Program-made: the position numbers and the translations under genes | Shown here: positions 1 to 9,400 of the stretch, one piece after another | Numbering within the stretch: position 1 is the first letter of the stretch | Layout: the number at the start of each line of letters is the position of its first letter | NCBI GenBank assembly: GCA_030849075.1 | Contig: JASAOO010003271.1 | Span: 1-34,248 of the forward strand | DNA from: Zelonia costaricensis | Taxonomy: Eukaryota > Euglenozoa > Kinetoplastea > Trypanosomatida > Trypanosomatidae | Length of the DNA stretch: 34,248 nt | Direction: 5' to 3' | The notes under the pieces: model-generated | The model's database searches: none | What the model was told of the DNA's origin: nothing | Seen by the model: the letters and a program-made list of their open reading frames with translations, nothing else

Positions 1-989
1 TCATGAAGGAACGGGCGCGGGCGAAGGGGGGGGGGCGGGCGGGCGGGCGGGGTGCGATGGAGTGACGAGGGTGACGTCGCCCACACAGAGAAGCCGGCGT
101 CTGTTGTTATGCTTTGCCTTCCCCTTTCCTCTCTTGGTGTGCTCGCTCCTCCCCCGCCCCGCCGCACCCGGCAACTCGTCTCACCAGCAGCCGGCAGTGG
201 GCGGGTCGCGGCATGAGTGTGGGACGCAACGTAGTCGCCGTGAGTTCGACTCAAATGCACACCGGGAGAGACGTGTGAAGAGGACACTCGCCGATGTGCC
301 GTTCACGCGGCGATACACTACGCGAGTTTGAGTGTAGTTACTAGAGAACACTGAGGAGAAGCACAAGTGCGGCAGGTTCTTACAAGAGGCCAACCAACAC
401 ACGCACACACACACACACTCGCACAGGGAGGTACGCACGTGCACGCAACTGTGAGGAGATCCACCGACGCCAACAGCCCCGGCGAACCGAGAGCGCGGCG
501 TCAAAAACAAACGTAGAGCGGGTGGAGCGAGGACGGCGGAGCGGGGAAAGGGGAGGGGAGGGGCAGCGAGTTCGGGCACAGACAGCAGCGGCGGGAAAGG
601 CCACGCACGGGCCGAGGGAGAGGAGAAGCAAAAGGGGGATGTGTGAGCACACATGCGCTGGGAGGCGGTCCCCCCCCCCCTGCCACGGAGAACAAAAAAG
701 GTGCAGACCAACACGCAGCCCTTGTGAGATGCACACCCCCCATCGCCGCTGCGTTCCAGCCAAAGGAAAGCGCCTTGACGGAAAGGCTGTCCTGGCACAG
801 CTTTATGTTGTCACCGACGACTCCGCCCCCCGCTCTCTCCTCTGCCTTCCTCACCAACGCACGTCTCTCTCTCACCTTCGACTCCCCCCCCCCACCCACC
901 CTTCCTCTTCGAAACCAGCGGCGCCGATCATTCACCTCGTCCCGAGTGCGCATGCGTGTGTCTCTGTGCGTGTGTGCTTTTTTTTGTCA
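1..989. other. Non-coding flank: 3' side of the WD40 gene
   Basis: No convincing gene is seen here. Open frames on both strands have no recognisable domain and are rich in Pro, Arg, Ser or Cys from simple sequence. For minus-strand transcription this is the 3' UTR and intergenic region after the WD40 gene. It holds a CA repeat near 397-424, C runs near 669-681 and 885-893, and a T8 run just beyond the stop. The first bases contain a minus-strand ATG (CAT at 2-4) below a C-rich stretch (G-rich on plus, 26-52). This could be the start of the next gene, but no AG lies between that stretch and the ATG, so I do not call it. Confidence 0.6.
26..52 (+). repeat. G-run array with G-quadruplex pattern
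   Basis: The plus strand has a G10 run followed by three GGG runs and a final GGGG, each separated by a single C. This meets the standard four-run G-quadruplex pattern with one-base loops. For the minus-strand genes it is the template strand, so the RNA would be C-rich. Confidence 0.7.
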
Positions 990-3773
990 TCACATGTCGC
1001 CCACCGCCAGCATCGTCACGTTCGAGTCGTTTGCCGTGAACAGCACGGTGCCCGCGTCATTCGCTAGCACATGGGTGCAAGACCCCCGCTCGTAGCCAAG
1101 GTCGAGCTGGTGCAGCGTGTCAAGGGCGATGGTCACAATGCCGCGTGGAGTGGCGAGGGCGGCGCGGTTCGCGTGCAGCAGCGTTGCGTCCGCGATGGGG
1201 AGGCACAACTCTCGGCGCAGCTGCGGTGCCGCCATCTTGCGCAGGTCCCAGACGGCCACGACACCGTCCACATCGGTGGAAAGGATGTTGAAGCCGTAGG
1301 TGTGCAGGGTTGAGATGGTGGTCTCGTGGTGGGGAGCGTCGACGCACAAGGCAGTGTTCACGACCGGGCAGTCCTCGCGCGAGCGGGGGTCCCAGAGCTT
1401 GACCGCGGCGTCGCGGCCACCAGACAGCAGAACGTAGCTGCTCTCCTCCAGCACCGTCATCGCGGTGATGAAGTCTTCGTGCGGCTGCGGGACTCGCCGC
1501 ATCACGGTGCCGTTCACGACATCCACAAAGCTGAGCCGGTGCGGCGCCGCTGCCGCCGGGTCGGCCATCGCCGGGCCGGGCGCAGCGCAGCTCACCACGC
1601 TTTCCCCGACGGCTACGATGGAGTTGCGGAATGCGGTGATCGCGGTGATGGCAACGCCGGGCGGACGCATGATAATCTCGCCCTTGTTCCACCGGATCGA
1701 GTTCTCATTGCACGTAATGACGATAATCGCGCCCGCCGCCAGCGACTCCGCCGGGGCGGCGAGGGGGAGGGAGGGCACGGCGTCCCCACTACCCGCATCG
1801 GCCAAAGCCGCTGAGGCGGCTCCTCTGTTGTGGGCGGAGGCCAGCGGCGTCGTCGTGGCGCTGCAGGGCATCGTCGTCGTCTCCCTGACCGCCCTGTTGT
1901 ACTGCGAGTAGGGCTTCCGCCCTTTAAGGGGCATGCCCGCAATCGCGAGGTACTGCCCATCCAACCGCTGACCCGCCATCGCAACAGGGACGCAGTTCAT
2001 CGGCAGCGGTACCACCCCGCGAGGGTGCACCACCACCCGCGTCTTGAGGCCGACGCCTAGCACGGCCTTTTCGCGAATGCTCGTAGGCGGCCCCCACAGC
2101 GTCACCGCGCCGCTCATGTCGCCCGTGACAAGCTCGTCGCGCCCTGCGAAGTAGGCCATGGTGGTCACCGGTGCCAGGCCGCCACTGGGCATGTCTGGCG
2201 CGTGCAACAGCGGGGCCTCACCGCAGAGGCTCGGCGGGATGCCGCGCCACCAGCGGCACAGCACCGCCACGTCCAGCCCCAGCGACCGACTCGTCTCGTA
2301 GAGGTTTGCGAGGCGAAACGCGATGCGGGGTCGCGCCTGCAGCTCCGCTCGCACCGCAGAGACATTATGTGACTTGAGAAGGAGAGTCGCGGCGGTGCGC
2401 ACCCCGACCTCGGCAAGCTCCGCGTGCTCCAGCAGCTGATCCACCAGCCTCACAGCCCCAGTTACGGTCACCCAGCGAATCGCCACCATCTTGGCAAGCA
2501 CCGCCGCGTAGCGGTCTGCCGACTGCGGCTCCGCACCCAAACCGATGAGCTGCTTCAGGACGAAACGCAGAATGAGGAGCCGCAGCGTTCGCCGCAGTCG
2601 CGGGCTGATGAAGGGCACGATGATCCACATGTCATTCATGACCATTGCCCCGGCGAGGCACTCCAACGCGCGGTTCAACTCGTTGCCCGTGTGCTTGGCT
2701 AGATCGGCCTGAATGGCCGCTGCACCCGCGGAGGGTTCACGGTAGTGCAGAAGGTGCAGGTACCAACGTTGGCTTTCATCCTCCATCATGGACTCTCTGT
2801 CGCGGGCCTCAGGCCGTGGGCCACCGCCGGACTTCAAGCTCACTAGAAAGCCCAGAAGCACGTCGTCCCACGGGTCTTCGTCGTTGTCCACATCCGTGCC
2901 CCACATCGCAGACCCACTCTCCGCCACAGCCGGCAAGCTGAACTCCACCTCCACCTTTGAAGACGGGTTTACCGCGGCAACACAGGACGCAGCTGGCGCT
3001 GCCGCTGAGGCAGGAGGGCTGGCGGCGGAGGGGGCGGCGGCGGTCGCAGCGGGGCTGGAGAGAGGCTCCCCGTCGGTCATGGAACCCAGCATCGCCGCCG
3101 CGGCCGGCGTGAACGGCTGGAAGGCGGCCGTCACGAGCGGAGCGGCCGTGACCGACGCGGTGGCGCCCCCGTCCGCCTTGTCCGCCTTACCCAGCGGCTG
3201 CGCCGAGATGGGTGACATGCGTGCAGCCGCAGCCGCCACCGCAGATTTCGATGGGGCTGGTGCTGGTGGAAGTGATGCAAGTAGCTGCTGCTGCGGCTGC
3301 TGCTGCATCGACGCGGCTGCTGCGAGCATCGCCCCCGGCAGACTGCCACCACCCCCTCCTACGACGGCGGGGTTGACAAGTCCGCTGTTCGCGGCCGCGG
3401 ACGCCGCCGCTACCGTGGCGTTCATGGTCGCCTGTACGCCGCCTATGCGCAGCGGTGCCGGTGGTGGCGGTGGGGCCCCGGTGGCCTCGGCGAGAAGAGT
3501 GGCGGCGGAACGGGGCGCAGGAACTGCGGGGCCACCGCCGCCTCCCGCCGAGCCGCCACCACCCACCAGGCCGCTGGGAAGCCCCATGGGAGCACTGAAG
3601 TTGTGTTTGAGGTGTGGCTGCGGATGCTGCGAGTGCTGGAGGTGTTGCTGCTGCTGCTGTTGTTGGGACTGCGGCACCGGAATGGCGTACGGCAATGTAC
3701 CGCCGCCGCCACTCCCCAGCATGCCACCCGACGCCGCAAACGACATGCTGTCTGGGTAGCTGTTGTCGTGCAT
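990..3773 (-). CDS. WD40-repeat protein with low-complexity N-terminus
   Basis: A 927-residue protein beginning at an ATG and ending in TGA. Residues 1 to about 280 are low complexity, with a Q7 run at 37-43 and many Gly, Ala, Pro and Ser tracts. Residues about 290-530 look helical and globular. WD40-like repeats follow: one ending in TLWGPP near residue 560, one with GGRDAAVKLWDP near 785-796, and one with DVDGVVAVWDL near 834-844. Further beta-rich blocks run to the C-terminus, so a single degenerate propeller is likely. WD40 propellers normally act as protein-docking platforms; the partner cannot be told from sequence. No membrane segment or signal peptide is seen. No upstream ATG lies between this start and the proposed splice site near 3917. 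I do not recognise a named orthologue. Confidence is high for the gene and moderate for the fold. Confidence 0.9.
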   Translation of the reverse strand: MHDNSYPDSMSFAASGGMLGSGGGGTLPYAIPVPQSQQQQQQQHLQHSQHPQPHLKHNFSAPMGLPSGLVGGGGSAGGGGGPAVPAPRSAATLLAEATGAPPPPPAPLRIGGVQATMNATVAAASAAANSGLVNPAVVGGGGGSLPGAMLAAAASMQQQPQQQLLASLPPAPAPSKSAVAAAAARMSPISAQPLGKADKADGGATASVTAAPLVTAAFQPFTPAAAAMLGSMTDGEPLSSPAATAAAPSAASPPASAAAPAASCVAAVNPSSKVEVEFSLPAVAESGSAMWGTDVDNDEDPWDDVLLGFLVSLKSGGGPRPEARDRESMMEDESQRWYLHLLHYREPSAGAAAIQADLAKHTGNELNRALECLAGAMVMNDMWIIVPFISPRLRRTLRLLILRFVLKQLIGLGAEPQSADRYAAVLAKMVAIRWVTVTGAVRLVDQLLEHAELAEVGVRTAATLLLKSHNVSAVRAELQARPRIAFRLANLYETSRSLGLDVAVLCRWWRGIPPSLCGEAPLLHAPDMPSGGLAPVTTMAYFAGRDELVTGDMSGAVTLWGPPTSIREKAVLGVGLKTRVVVHPRGVVPLPMNCVPVAMAGQRLDGQYLAIAGMPLKGRKPYSQYNRAVRETTTMPCSATTTPLASAHNRGAASAALADAGSGDAVPSLPLAAPAESLAAGAIIVITCNENSIRWNKGEIIMRPPGVAITAITAFRNSIVAVGESVVSCAAPGPAMADPAAAAPHRLSFVDVVNGTVMRRVPQPHEDFITAMTVLEESSYVLLSGGRDAAVKLWDPRSREDCPVVNTALCVDAPHHETTISTLHTYGFNILSTDVDGVVAVWDLRKMAAPQLRRELCLPIADATLLHANRAALATPRGIVTIALDTLHQLDLGYERGSCTHVLANDAGTVLFTANDSNVTMLAVGDM

Positions 3774-3916
3774 CGCGTAAGTCCGGCGGCAGCAACTTCG
3801 CCGTCGCCAGCACGTGATCTGGAAAGTCTATTGCTTTGCCGATCCGCAGCCTCGCGGGGTGCAGGGGCGTCTCTGGTACTAGTAAGATGCCCTGATGGTC
3901 GATGCTGCCGCTGGTA

Positions 3917-3950
3917 CTGCGGCGGCAGAGTCAGTGATGGTGAGGAGGAC
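3917..3950 (-). promoter_or_regulatory. Possible spliced-leader acceptor for the WD40 gene
   Basis: On the minus strand a moderately pyrimidine-rich stretch (about 3921-3950) ends in AG at 3918-3917, about 144 bases before the start codon. No ATG lies between. Other AGs follow it, so the exact site is uncertain. Confidence 0.35.
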
Positions 3951-4018
3951 GGTGTTGACCCGTGACGAGTGCCAGGGCCCCCGGCACGGCGTGCGGTTTG
4001 GGCGCGGTGAAGATGAAG

Positions 4019-4045
4019 CACACACACACACACACACACACACAC
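4019..4045. repeat. (CA)n microsatellite
   Basis: An uninterrupted CA run of about 13 units on plus, reading (TG)n in the minus-strand direction of transcription. It lies in the 5' flank of the WD40 gene. Confidence 0.95.
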
Positions 4046-4536
4046 CAGAAGCTGTTGAACGATGCCAACGCAATGATGGAGGACAACACGTGAGCAGGCG
4101 TGCTTGTTACTGATACGGGGAAAAGGTGGACGACGCCGTGCACATAGTTCGAAGGGGGATGGTGAGGAGAGGGTGGAAGGTTAAGCACACAATCGCACAA
4201 TACAGGTGAAGGGGGACGCCGCATGACGAAATCTTCTCCTTCTCGTGTTTCGCCCGCCGAAAGAAGCAAACCAGAAAAAAAGCGCATGTGCGGCATACGC
4301 AAACGTGGCAAACGGCACGCCAAAACGCTCGATAGCAGACACAGTCGCCATATCCGTGTACGCGCCCAAGCTACACGCACCCCAGCGGACCTGCAGTGCC
4401 CGAGGGTGCAACCGTGAGGGTTGTGCACGCCGATCCGCTTGCACCAGCTGCGCCTGCGCGCCTTCTCCCCCCTCCCCCTCCCCCTATCTCGCCCTACGAT
4501 GCACCGCCGTACAGCCCCCCCCCCCTTGCGGTGAGA

Positions 4537-4537
<1 letters not shown>

Positions 4538-4608
<71 letters not shown>
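4538..4608. repeat. Compound (CA)n microsatellite
   Basis: About 70 bases of AC repeat on plus, broken once by an ATACACACCCACCC segment. It follows a C run at 4515-4525 and is the longest CA repeat in the window. It lies between the small membrane protein gene and the WD40 gene. Confidence 0.95.
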
Positions 4609-4966
4609 TTAGCGACGTGTTCCACATATGAAGTGGTTCGATGAGGGGTGGAGAGGGAGGAGGACAAGCCTGGCAAGGCACCCGAGTCGTGCGAGAGCGT
4701 AAAGGCGGGGGTGTGGGGAGCCTCCACGCACATCGTTACGAGAGAGGGGGCAGTCGACCCGGTGATGCGCGATGACATGTAGGCGTGGTGCGTGCCGTAT
4801 CTTAGCACGTCGATCACGTGCACGCCTACCTGTTTCTTTCGTTTATGCCAAACTGTGGGGGAGAGGGACGGAGAATCACCGTTGCTGCTCTTCACTGTTT
4901 CTCCTTTTTTTTAGTTACACCGATGGAGCACAACCCAGCTCAACACGTGCCGAGTGCACAGACATT

Positions 4967-4998
4967 CACACACACTCACACTCACACTCACACACACA
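4967..4998. repeat. Imperfect (CA)n/(CACT)n repeat
   Basis: CA repeat with regular CTCACA interruptions, in the 3' flank of the small membrane protein gene. Confidence 0.9.
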
Positions 4999-5193
4999 TG
5001 GCGACATAAACAGGAAGAGAAAGCAGGGAGCTCCGAGCCTGCTGCTTAGGCCAGGACGCCGCAGAGTTTTCTTTTTGCACAGCTCTCCCCCACGCAAATC
5101 GCAGTGCGCAACACCGTCACGCGACAGCTTGTCCACGATCAGCGGGTTTAACCTCCCGTCTCTCTCTTCTTTTCTCCCAAGCGAAGTCCCCGG

Positions 5194-5382
5194 TTACTCC
5201 TCGCGGCGGGCACGGCGCATGCGAGTACCAGCCATGGCGCTGTTGTCGCCCCCAGCAGCAGCGAGGGCGGCCGCCTCCGCCTCGCGTTCCTTTGCGATCT
5301 TGCTGGCGCTGCGCGATATGAGAAACAACACAATAAAGACAAAGGCGAACATAAACGCCAGCATGTAGTAGTACGGGTCCAT
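5194..5382 (-). CDS. Small single-span membrane protein, 62 residues
   Basis: ATG at 5382, TAA at 5194-5196. The protein opens with MDPYYYMLAF, followed by a strongly hydrophobic, Phe-rich segment of about 20 residues (about 7-25). A charged helix with SASKIAKEREAEAAALAAAG follows, and the tail ends in a basic cluster, MRRARREE. This is the layout of a one-pass membrane protein with a short N-terminus and a basic C-terminal tail; the membrane involved cannot be told. The ATG is chosen because a textbook trans-splice acceptor lies only about 43 bases upstream with no ATG in between. The same frame stays open to 5745, but that extension would cross the acceptor and looks like simple sequence. 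I do not recognise the family. It is easy to miss because of its size. Confidence 0.8.
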   Translation of the reverse strand: MDPYYYMLAFMFAFVFIVLFLISRSASKIAKEREAEAAALAAAGGDNSAMAGTRMRRARREE

Positions 5383-5424
5383 TATGAGCGAGCGATGTGG
5401 AAGGTCAGAGGAAGGAGGCTTGTG

Positions 5425-5464
5425 CTGTGGGGGAAGGGCGGGGAGGGGGAAGGATGAGGAGAGA
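5425..5464 (-). promoter_or_regulatory. Predicted spliced-leader acceptor for the small membrane protein gene
   Basis: In the minus direction, nearly 38 bases of C/T (with a few A or G) end in CACAG, with the AG at 5426-5425. The start codon follows about 43 bases later with no intervening ATG. It is one of the cleanest acceptor signals in the window. Confidence 0.75.
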
Positions 5465-6158
5465 CCAGAAATCGGTGAGGCACACAACTTGTATGGTGGT
5501 GCGTGCAAGGCGGGCGTGCGAGTGTGTGTGTGTGACGTTGGGATCATGTGATAGGAGGGGGGAGGGGGAGGCCCAGCCGCGTGCACGGCGCAACTCATTG
5601 ACGCCGTGGCGTCGGTGAAAAAGAACACACATACAGAGAGAAAAGTGAGCGTGTAAAGCCGTGCCGAGAACTCCACATGCGCGTGCCGAAGGGTGGGGAG
5701 TGGGGGGCTCTGAGCCGATGCGGGCACTGATCGGCCACAGGACACAAAAGGGGGGGGAGAAGGTCACGCCGCCCGGCTGCTGCGTCGCCTCGCCGAAGGG
5801 AAGGCAAGAGCGAAGCGATCGCGTGCCACCTACACAAGCCTGGCCCGCAGCGAGCAACGAGGAGGGGATAGAGGGGTGGGGTGGCACCGCCGCGCAGGCA
5901 CGTGCAGCCCCGGCATCGACAGAGGCGAGTCGAAACCCAAATAGCGAGTGTGGTGGGGGCGGCGGAGGGGAGGAAGGGCGCACAGGGAAGCGAGCGTCCA
6001 CCGCACGACCGGCCATAGCCCTCACCAACTCCCTCCGTCTCTTCCATGTCCACGCATGCCAGCTGCATTGCAGCACGCCTCACAGCGGGGCAGAATCTTT
6101 CACGGGACGCTGTTGCTCTTGTTCTGTTGTCGTGTTGCTTCGCACAGTAGATGCTTCG

Positions 6159-6189
<31 letters not shown>

Positions 6190-6194
6190 TGTGG
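6159..6194. repeat. (TG)n microsatellite
   Basis: TG run with one TATG interruption on plus; it reads (CA)n in the transcript direction. It lies in the likely 3' UTR of the NPR2-like gene. Confidence 0.95.
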
Positions 6195-6430
6195 GTACGC
6201 CTGATCACGTCAGCAGGCACACGCCGGCGTGCGGGTGGATAAAGGGAAACCACGGCAAACACAAACCTGTCTAGCAATCGAGCCACACCGACTGAAAGCG
6301 CAAGACGAGAAAAAGAAGACGATCTCCACGCACAACGTCGCACGATGAAGCTTTGGGGGGTCCCGCAAGCACCCCTTCCGCAGCTTCCCATAATTCCCTC
6401 AGCCCCACCCGTCCCCACCGGTCGCCGTCA

Positions 6431-9400
6431 TCACTGCGAGACATCCTCAAGCCAGTTGTTCAGCACCGCCACCTCGACCAGCGCGTCGACGCAGCGGTCT
6501 GACCAGTGGTTGAAGCTTGACGCCCAGACCGGAATACGCCGCATCTCGGCCTGGACAGACGACACGCTAGAGTTGCTGAACTTCGCCAAGGCGCAGAGCA
6601 AGGCTGCCGCGGCCTGGGCGATGTCCGTCTCTGAAGGTGCCAAGATCTTCGGTGAAGACTGGCGGCGGTGCGTTGCGGTGCCGTGTTGCGACCCACCGGC
6701 AGCCGCCGCCGTCGCCGTCGCAGCGTTGGGCAGTGCGGGCGACGACGAAGCAGTGAGCTGCTGCACCCGTGCGTCGCCTTGCTGCAGCGCACACGCAGCG
6801 TGAGACATCATCGCGTTCGAGTCCCTGCCATTTGCCGCCGCCGCACCCCGCTTGATGGCCCCTGCGGCACTCGTCCCACCCACCTCCTGCGCGGCTGGCA
6901 CGGACTCACGCCGCTGCGGCAGCTGCTGCGCGGTGGCCGCGGAGGACGGCGATGACGGCATCAATGACTCGTCGGAGGACGATGCGGATGGGGAGGAGGC
7001 CACGCTGGGCCCGCTGCTGCTGCTCCGGATGCGGTGGCGGCGGCGTGACGACTTCGCAGACGCAGTGGACGCGTCAGATGAGGAGGCGGAAGCGCGTGAT
7101 GTCGACCGTCGCCCGCTGCTTGCACTGGAGCCCGTGTCACTGCCACTACCACTGCTGCTGTTGCTGCTGCTCGTGCTGGTGGAGCTGCAGCGCTCCTCGC
7201 TGCATCGCTGTCGGTGCGACCGCCGCCCCTTCCGCGGCTTCTCTGCCGTCTGCAGCTGCCGCAGCGTGTCCGGTGGTGCGTGTGGGTGCTTGCTGGCGGG
7301 ACTGCGCGATGTGTACTTGATGCCAGTCGACGCGCACGGCAGGAGGTCGCCGACGCCCAGCTGACTACTCTGGCTTCCGACGAAGAGGCGCTGCGAGGAA
7401 CCGGGTCCTGCCGCGTTGGGGGGCACTGCCGCGGCAGCCGTCGGGTTAGCGCCGGCGCGAAGCAGTGGCGATGTCGGCAAGGAGCTGGTCAGCGTCATCT
7501 GCAGCCTGCCTGAGGCTCCGACACTGAGGGCGTGGCGCAGCGAGGAGGGGGCGAAGCTGGTTGCGGCGGAGGAGGAGGCGTGCGTGCCAGTGCTGCTCAG
7601 CTCCAGCCCGTAGCTCGCCGCACCGGCGGCTCCTCCACGATCGCCAGCACCGTAGAGTCCCGGCGCAAGGGCGCCCATGGGCGGGTGTGGTGGGCGGGAC
7701 AGCGATGGGCTGAGGAGCCCCACCGTACGTGTCAGCGAGCGGGGTTGCGGCGAGGCGGGCAGCGGCGCCGTCGCGTGGCTCGTGGGGCGCTCCACTGCAC
7801 ACGCACTTGCAGCACCGCCAAGCCCCCCCAGCGACGCGAAGGCGGTGGTGGCACCGGCGCGACTGGTGTCCCCGTTGTAGTACGGGCGCGCAGCGGCGTG
7901 ATGTGGTGTGCGCGCTTCCGTCGATGCCGGAGCCTGGGGGGACGGCGAAGGAGCGCACGAGGGTGGTGATGCCTGAGAGAGCTCGGCCTTCTGCGTTGCA
8001 CTCCGCACCGGTGGCGCTCCCGCGGCTCCTGGCGCCGCTGCATTCAGAGCGGCCTGGCGGCGGGCCTCACGCTGAGACCGCTTCCACTCTGAGGCGCGCC
8101 GCCGCCGCTCCGCACGAGCCTCCTGCCGCTCTGTCCACGCCATGCACAGTATGTAGTGCGCCACCACCCGCCGAGCGGGGTGCTGGGCACTGCGCAGGAC
8201 CCGCTGCACCGCCCGGGTCGTGCTGTACACCGTACTCTTGGTCCACGGTCGGTAAACCTTGATCAGATGGCACAGCTCGAGGTGCAGCAGCGCCTCCATT
8301 ACCATGCCCGTCGTCGCAACCCACGTCGGTGGCAGCTCGACGGAGATGTGCGGCTGTGGCGGCTGCGGTGGGACTGGGACCGCTGCGGCGGCGGATGCGC
8401 CACTCATTGGCGGTGCGGGTGGCGAGGTGCAGGGCGCTACCCGAACGTTCACGTGACTGGGCGGTGGTGCCTGCCCTTCGCTGATCGCCGCCGCCGCCGC
8501 AGCAGCAGCAGCCGAGGTGGGCACGGAGTAGCGCACACCAGGCAGCAGCGCGGGGCTAGGGCGGGCATCGATTGGGACGGAGACGACAACGGGGTAGCTG
8601 GGATAGGCGGCGGTTGTGGTGGGTGGGCCGCGTGCCAGACCTGGCCCACCAGGGCCCGCCGCTGCCTCGCTACCGTTGAGTGCCGGCACCGATTCCGATG
8701 CCGCCGCCGCCGCCCCGCCGCGACGGAGCTGCGCGTCGCGGCTCGTGCCGACGAGGCCCGGGGCAGAACCGCCACCACCACCACCACCGCCACGCACGGC
8801 CGTGTTCGGCGCCGGCGCCATGGCCGGCCCGCCACCCGGCAAGCGCTCCACCACGAGGGTCCGCTGAAGCGCCTCCGCGTACACCTCCGACAGGGTCGTC
8901 GTCGTGCCCATCGCGACATCGAAGACGAGATCGGCGACGGTGCGAACGCCGTCGACAAGTCGGAAGACGTGGTGCACGGCCATGTCCATCCACCCCATCA
9001 TGGCTGGGTCGTACGCCACGACCGGCACCGGGACGTGGTCGAAGTGCAGCAGGCGGGCGGGCTGCAGCGGGGCCATGCGACGCACGTGAAAGCTCAGCCG
9101 ATTCGATAGATGCACGAGACCGGTGTCGCCACGCTGCTGTGGCGGTTGCGGCGGCGCCGGTGGTAGCAGCTGAACAGGTGCGGCACCAGACGGGAATGTC
9201 GGACCGGCGCCGCCGTACCCGTCCCGCGACTTGCCTCCATCGAAGAGGCCAAGGTTGGCGTCGTTGTCGGTCATCCACGACGGCGTGCGCGTGCCGTACG
9301 TGCTCGCACCTGCAGCGTCTCCGCCGAAGCTGCTGCCGACCGCCGTGGTTAGGGGCGAGTAGATCGACTGGATGCTCACGTGCTGCGGCTGCTGCGGCGA

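Larger units (their letters stand above)
3774..5193. other. Intergenic region between the small membrane protein gene and the WD40 gene
   Basis: About 1.4 kb without a supported gene. It should contain the 3' UTR of the 62-residue membrane protein gene and the 5' flank of the WD40 gene. It holds three CA-type microsatellites (4019-4045, 4538-4608, 4967-4998). Open frames here encode runs of Thr-His or Cys-Val from those repeats. Confidence 0.7.
5383..6430. other. Intergenic region between the NPR2-like gene and the small membrane protein gene
   Basis: About 1 kb. It contains the splice acceptor and short 5' UTR of the small membrane protein gene on its left, and the presumed 3' UTR of the NPR2-like gene on its right, with a (TG)n microsatellite at 6159-6194. 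No supported gene on either strand. Confidence 0.7.

Noticed and set aside
2788..3759. 323-residue open frame on plus
   Set aside because: Antisense to the low-complexity N-terminus of the WD40 gene; made of Ala, Gly, Pro and Cys runs.
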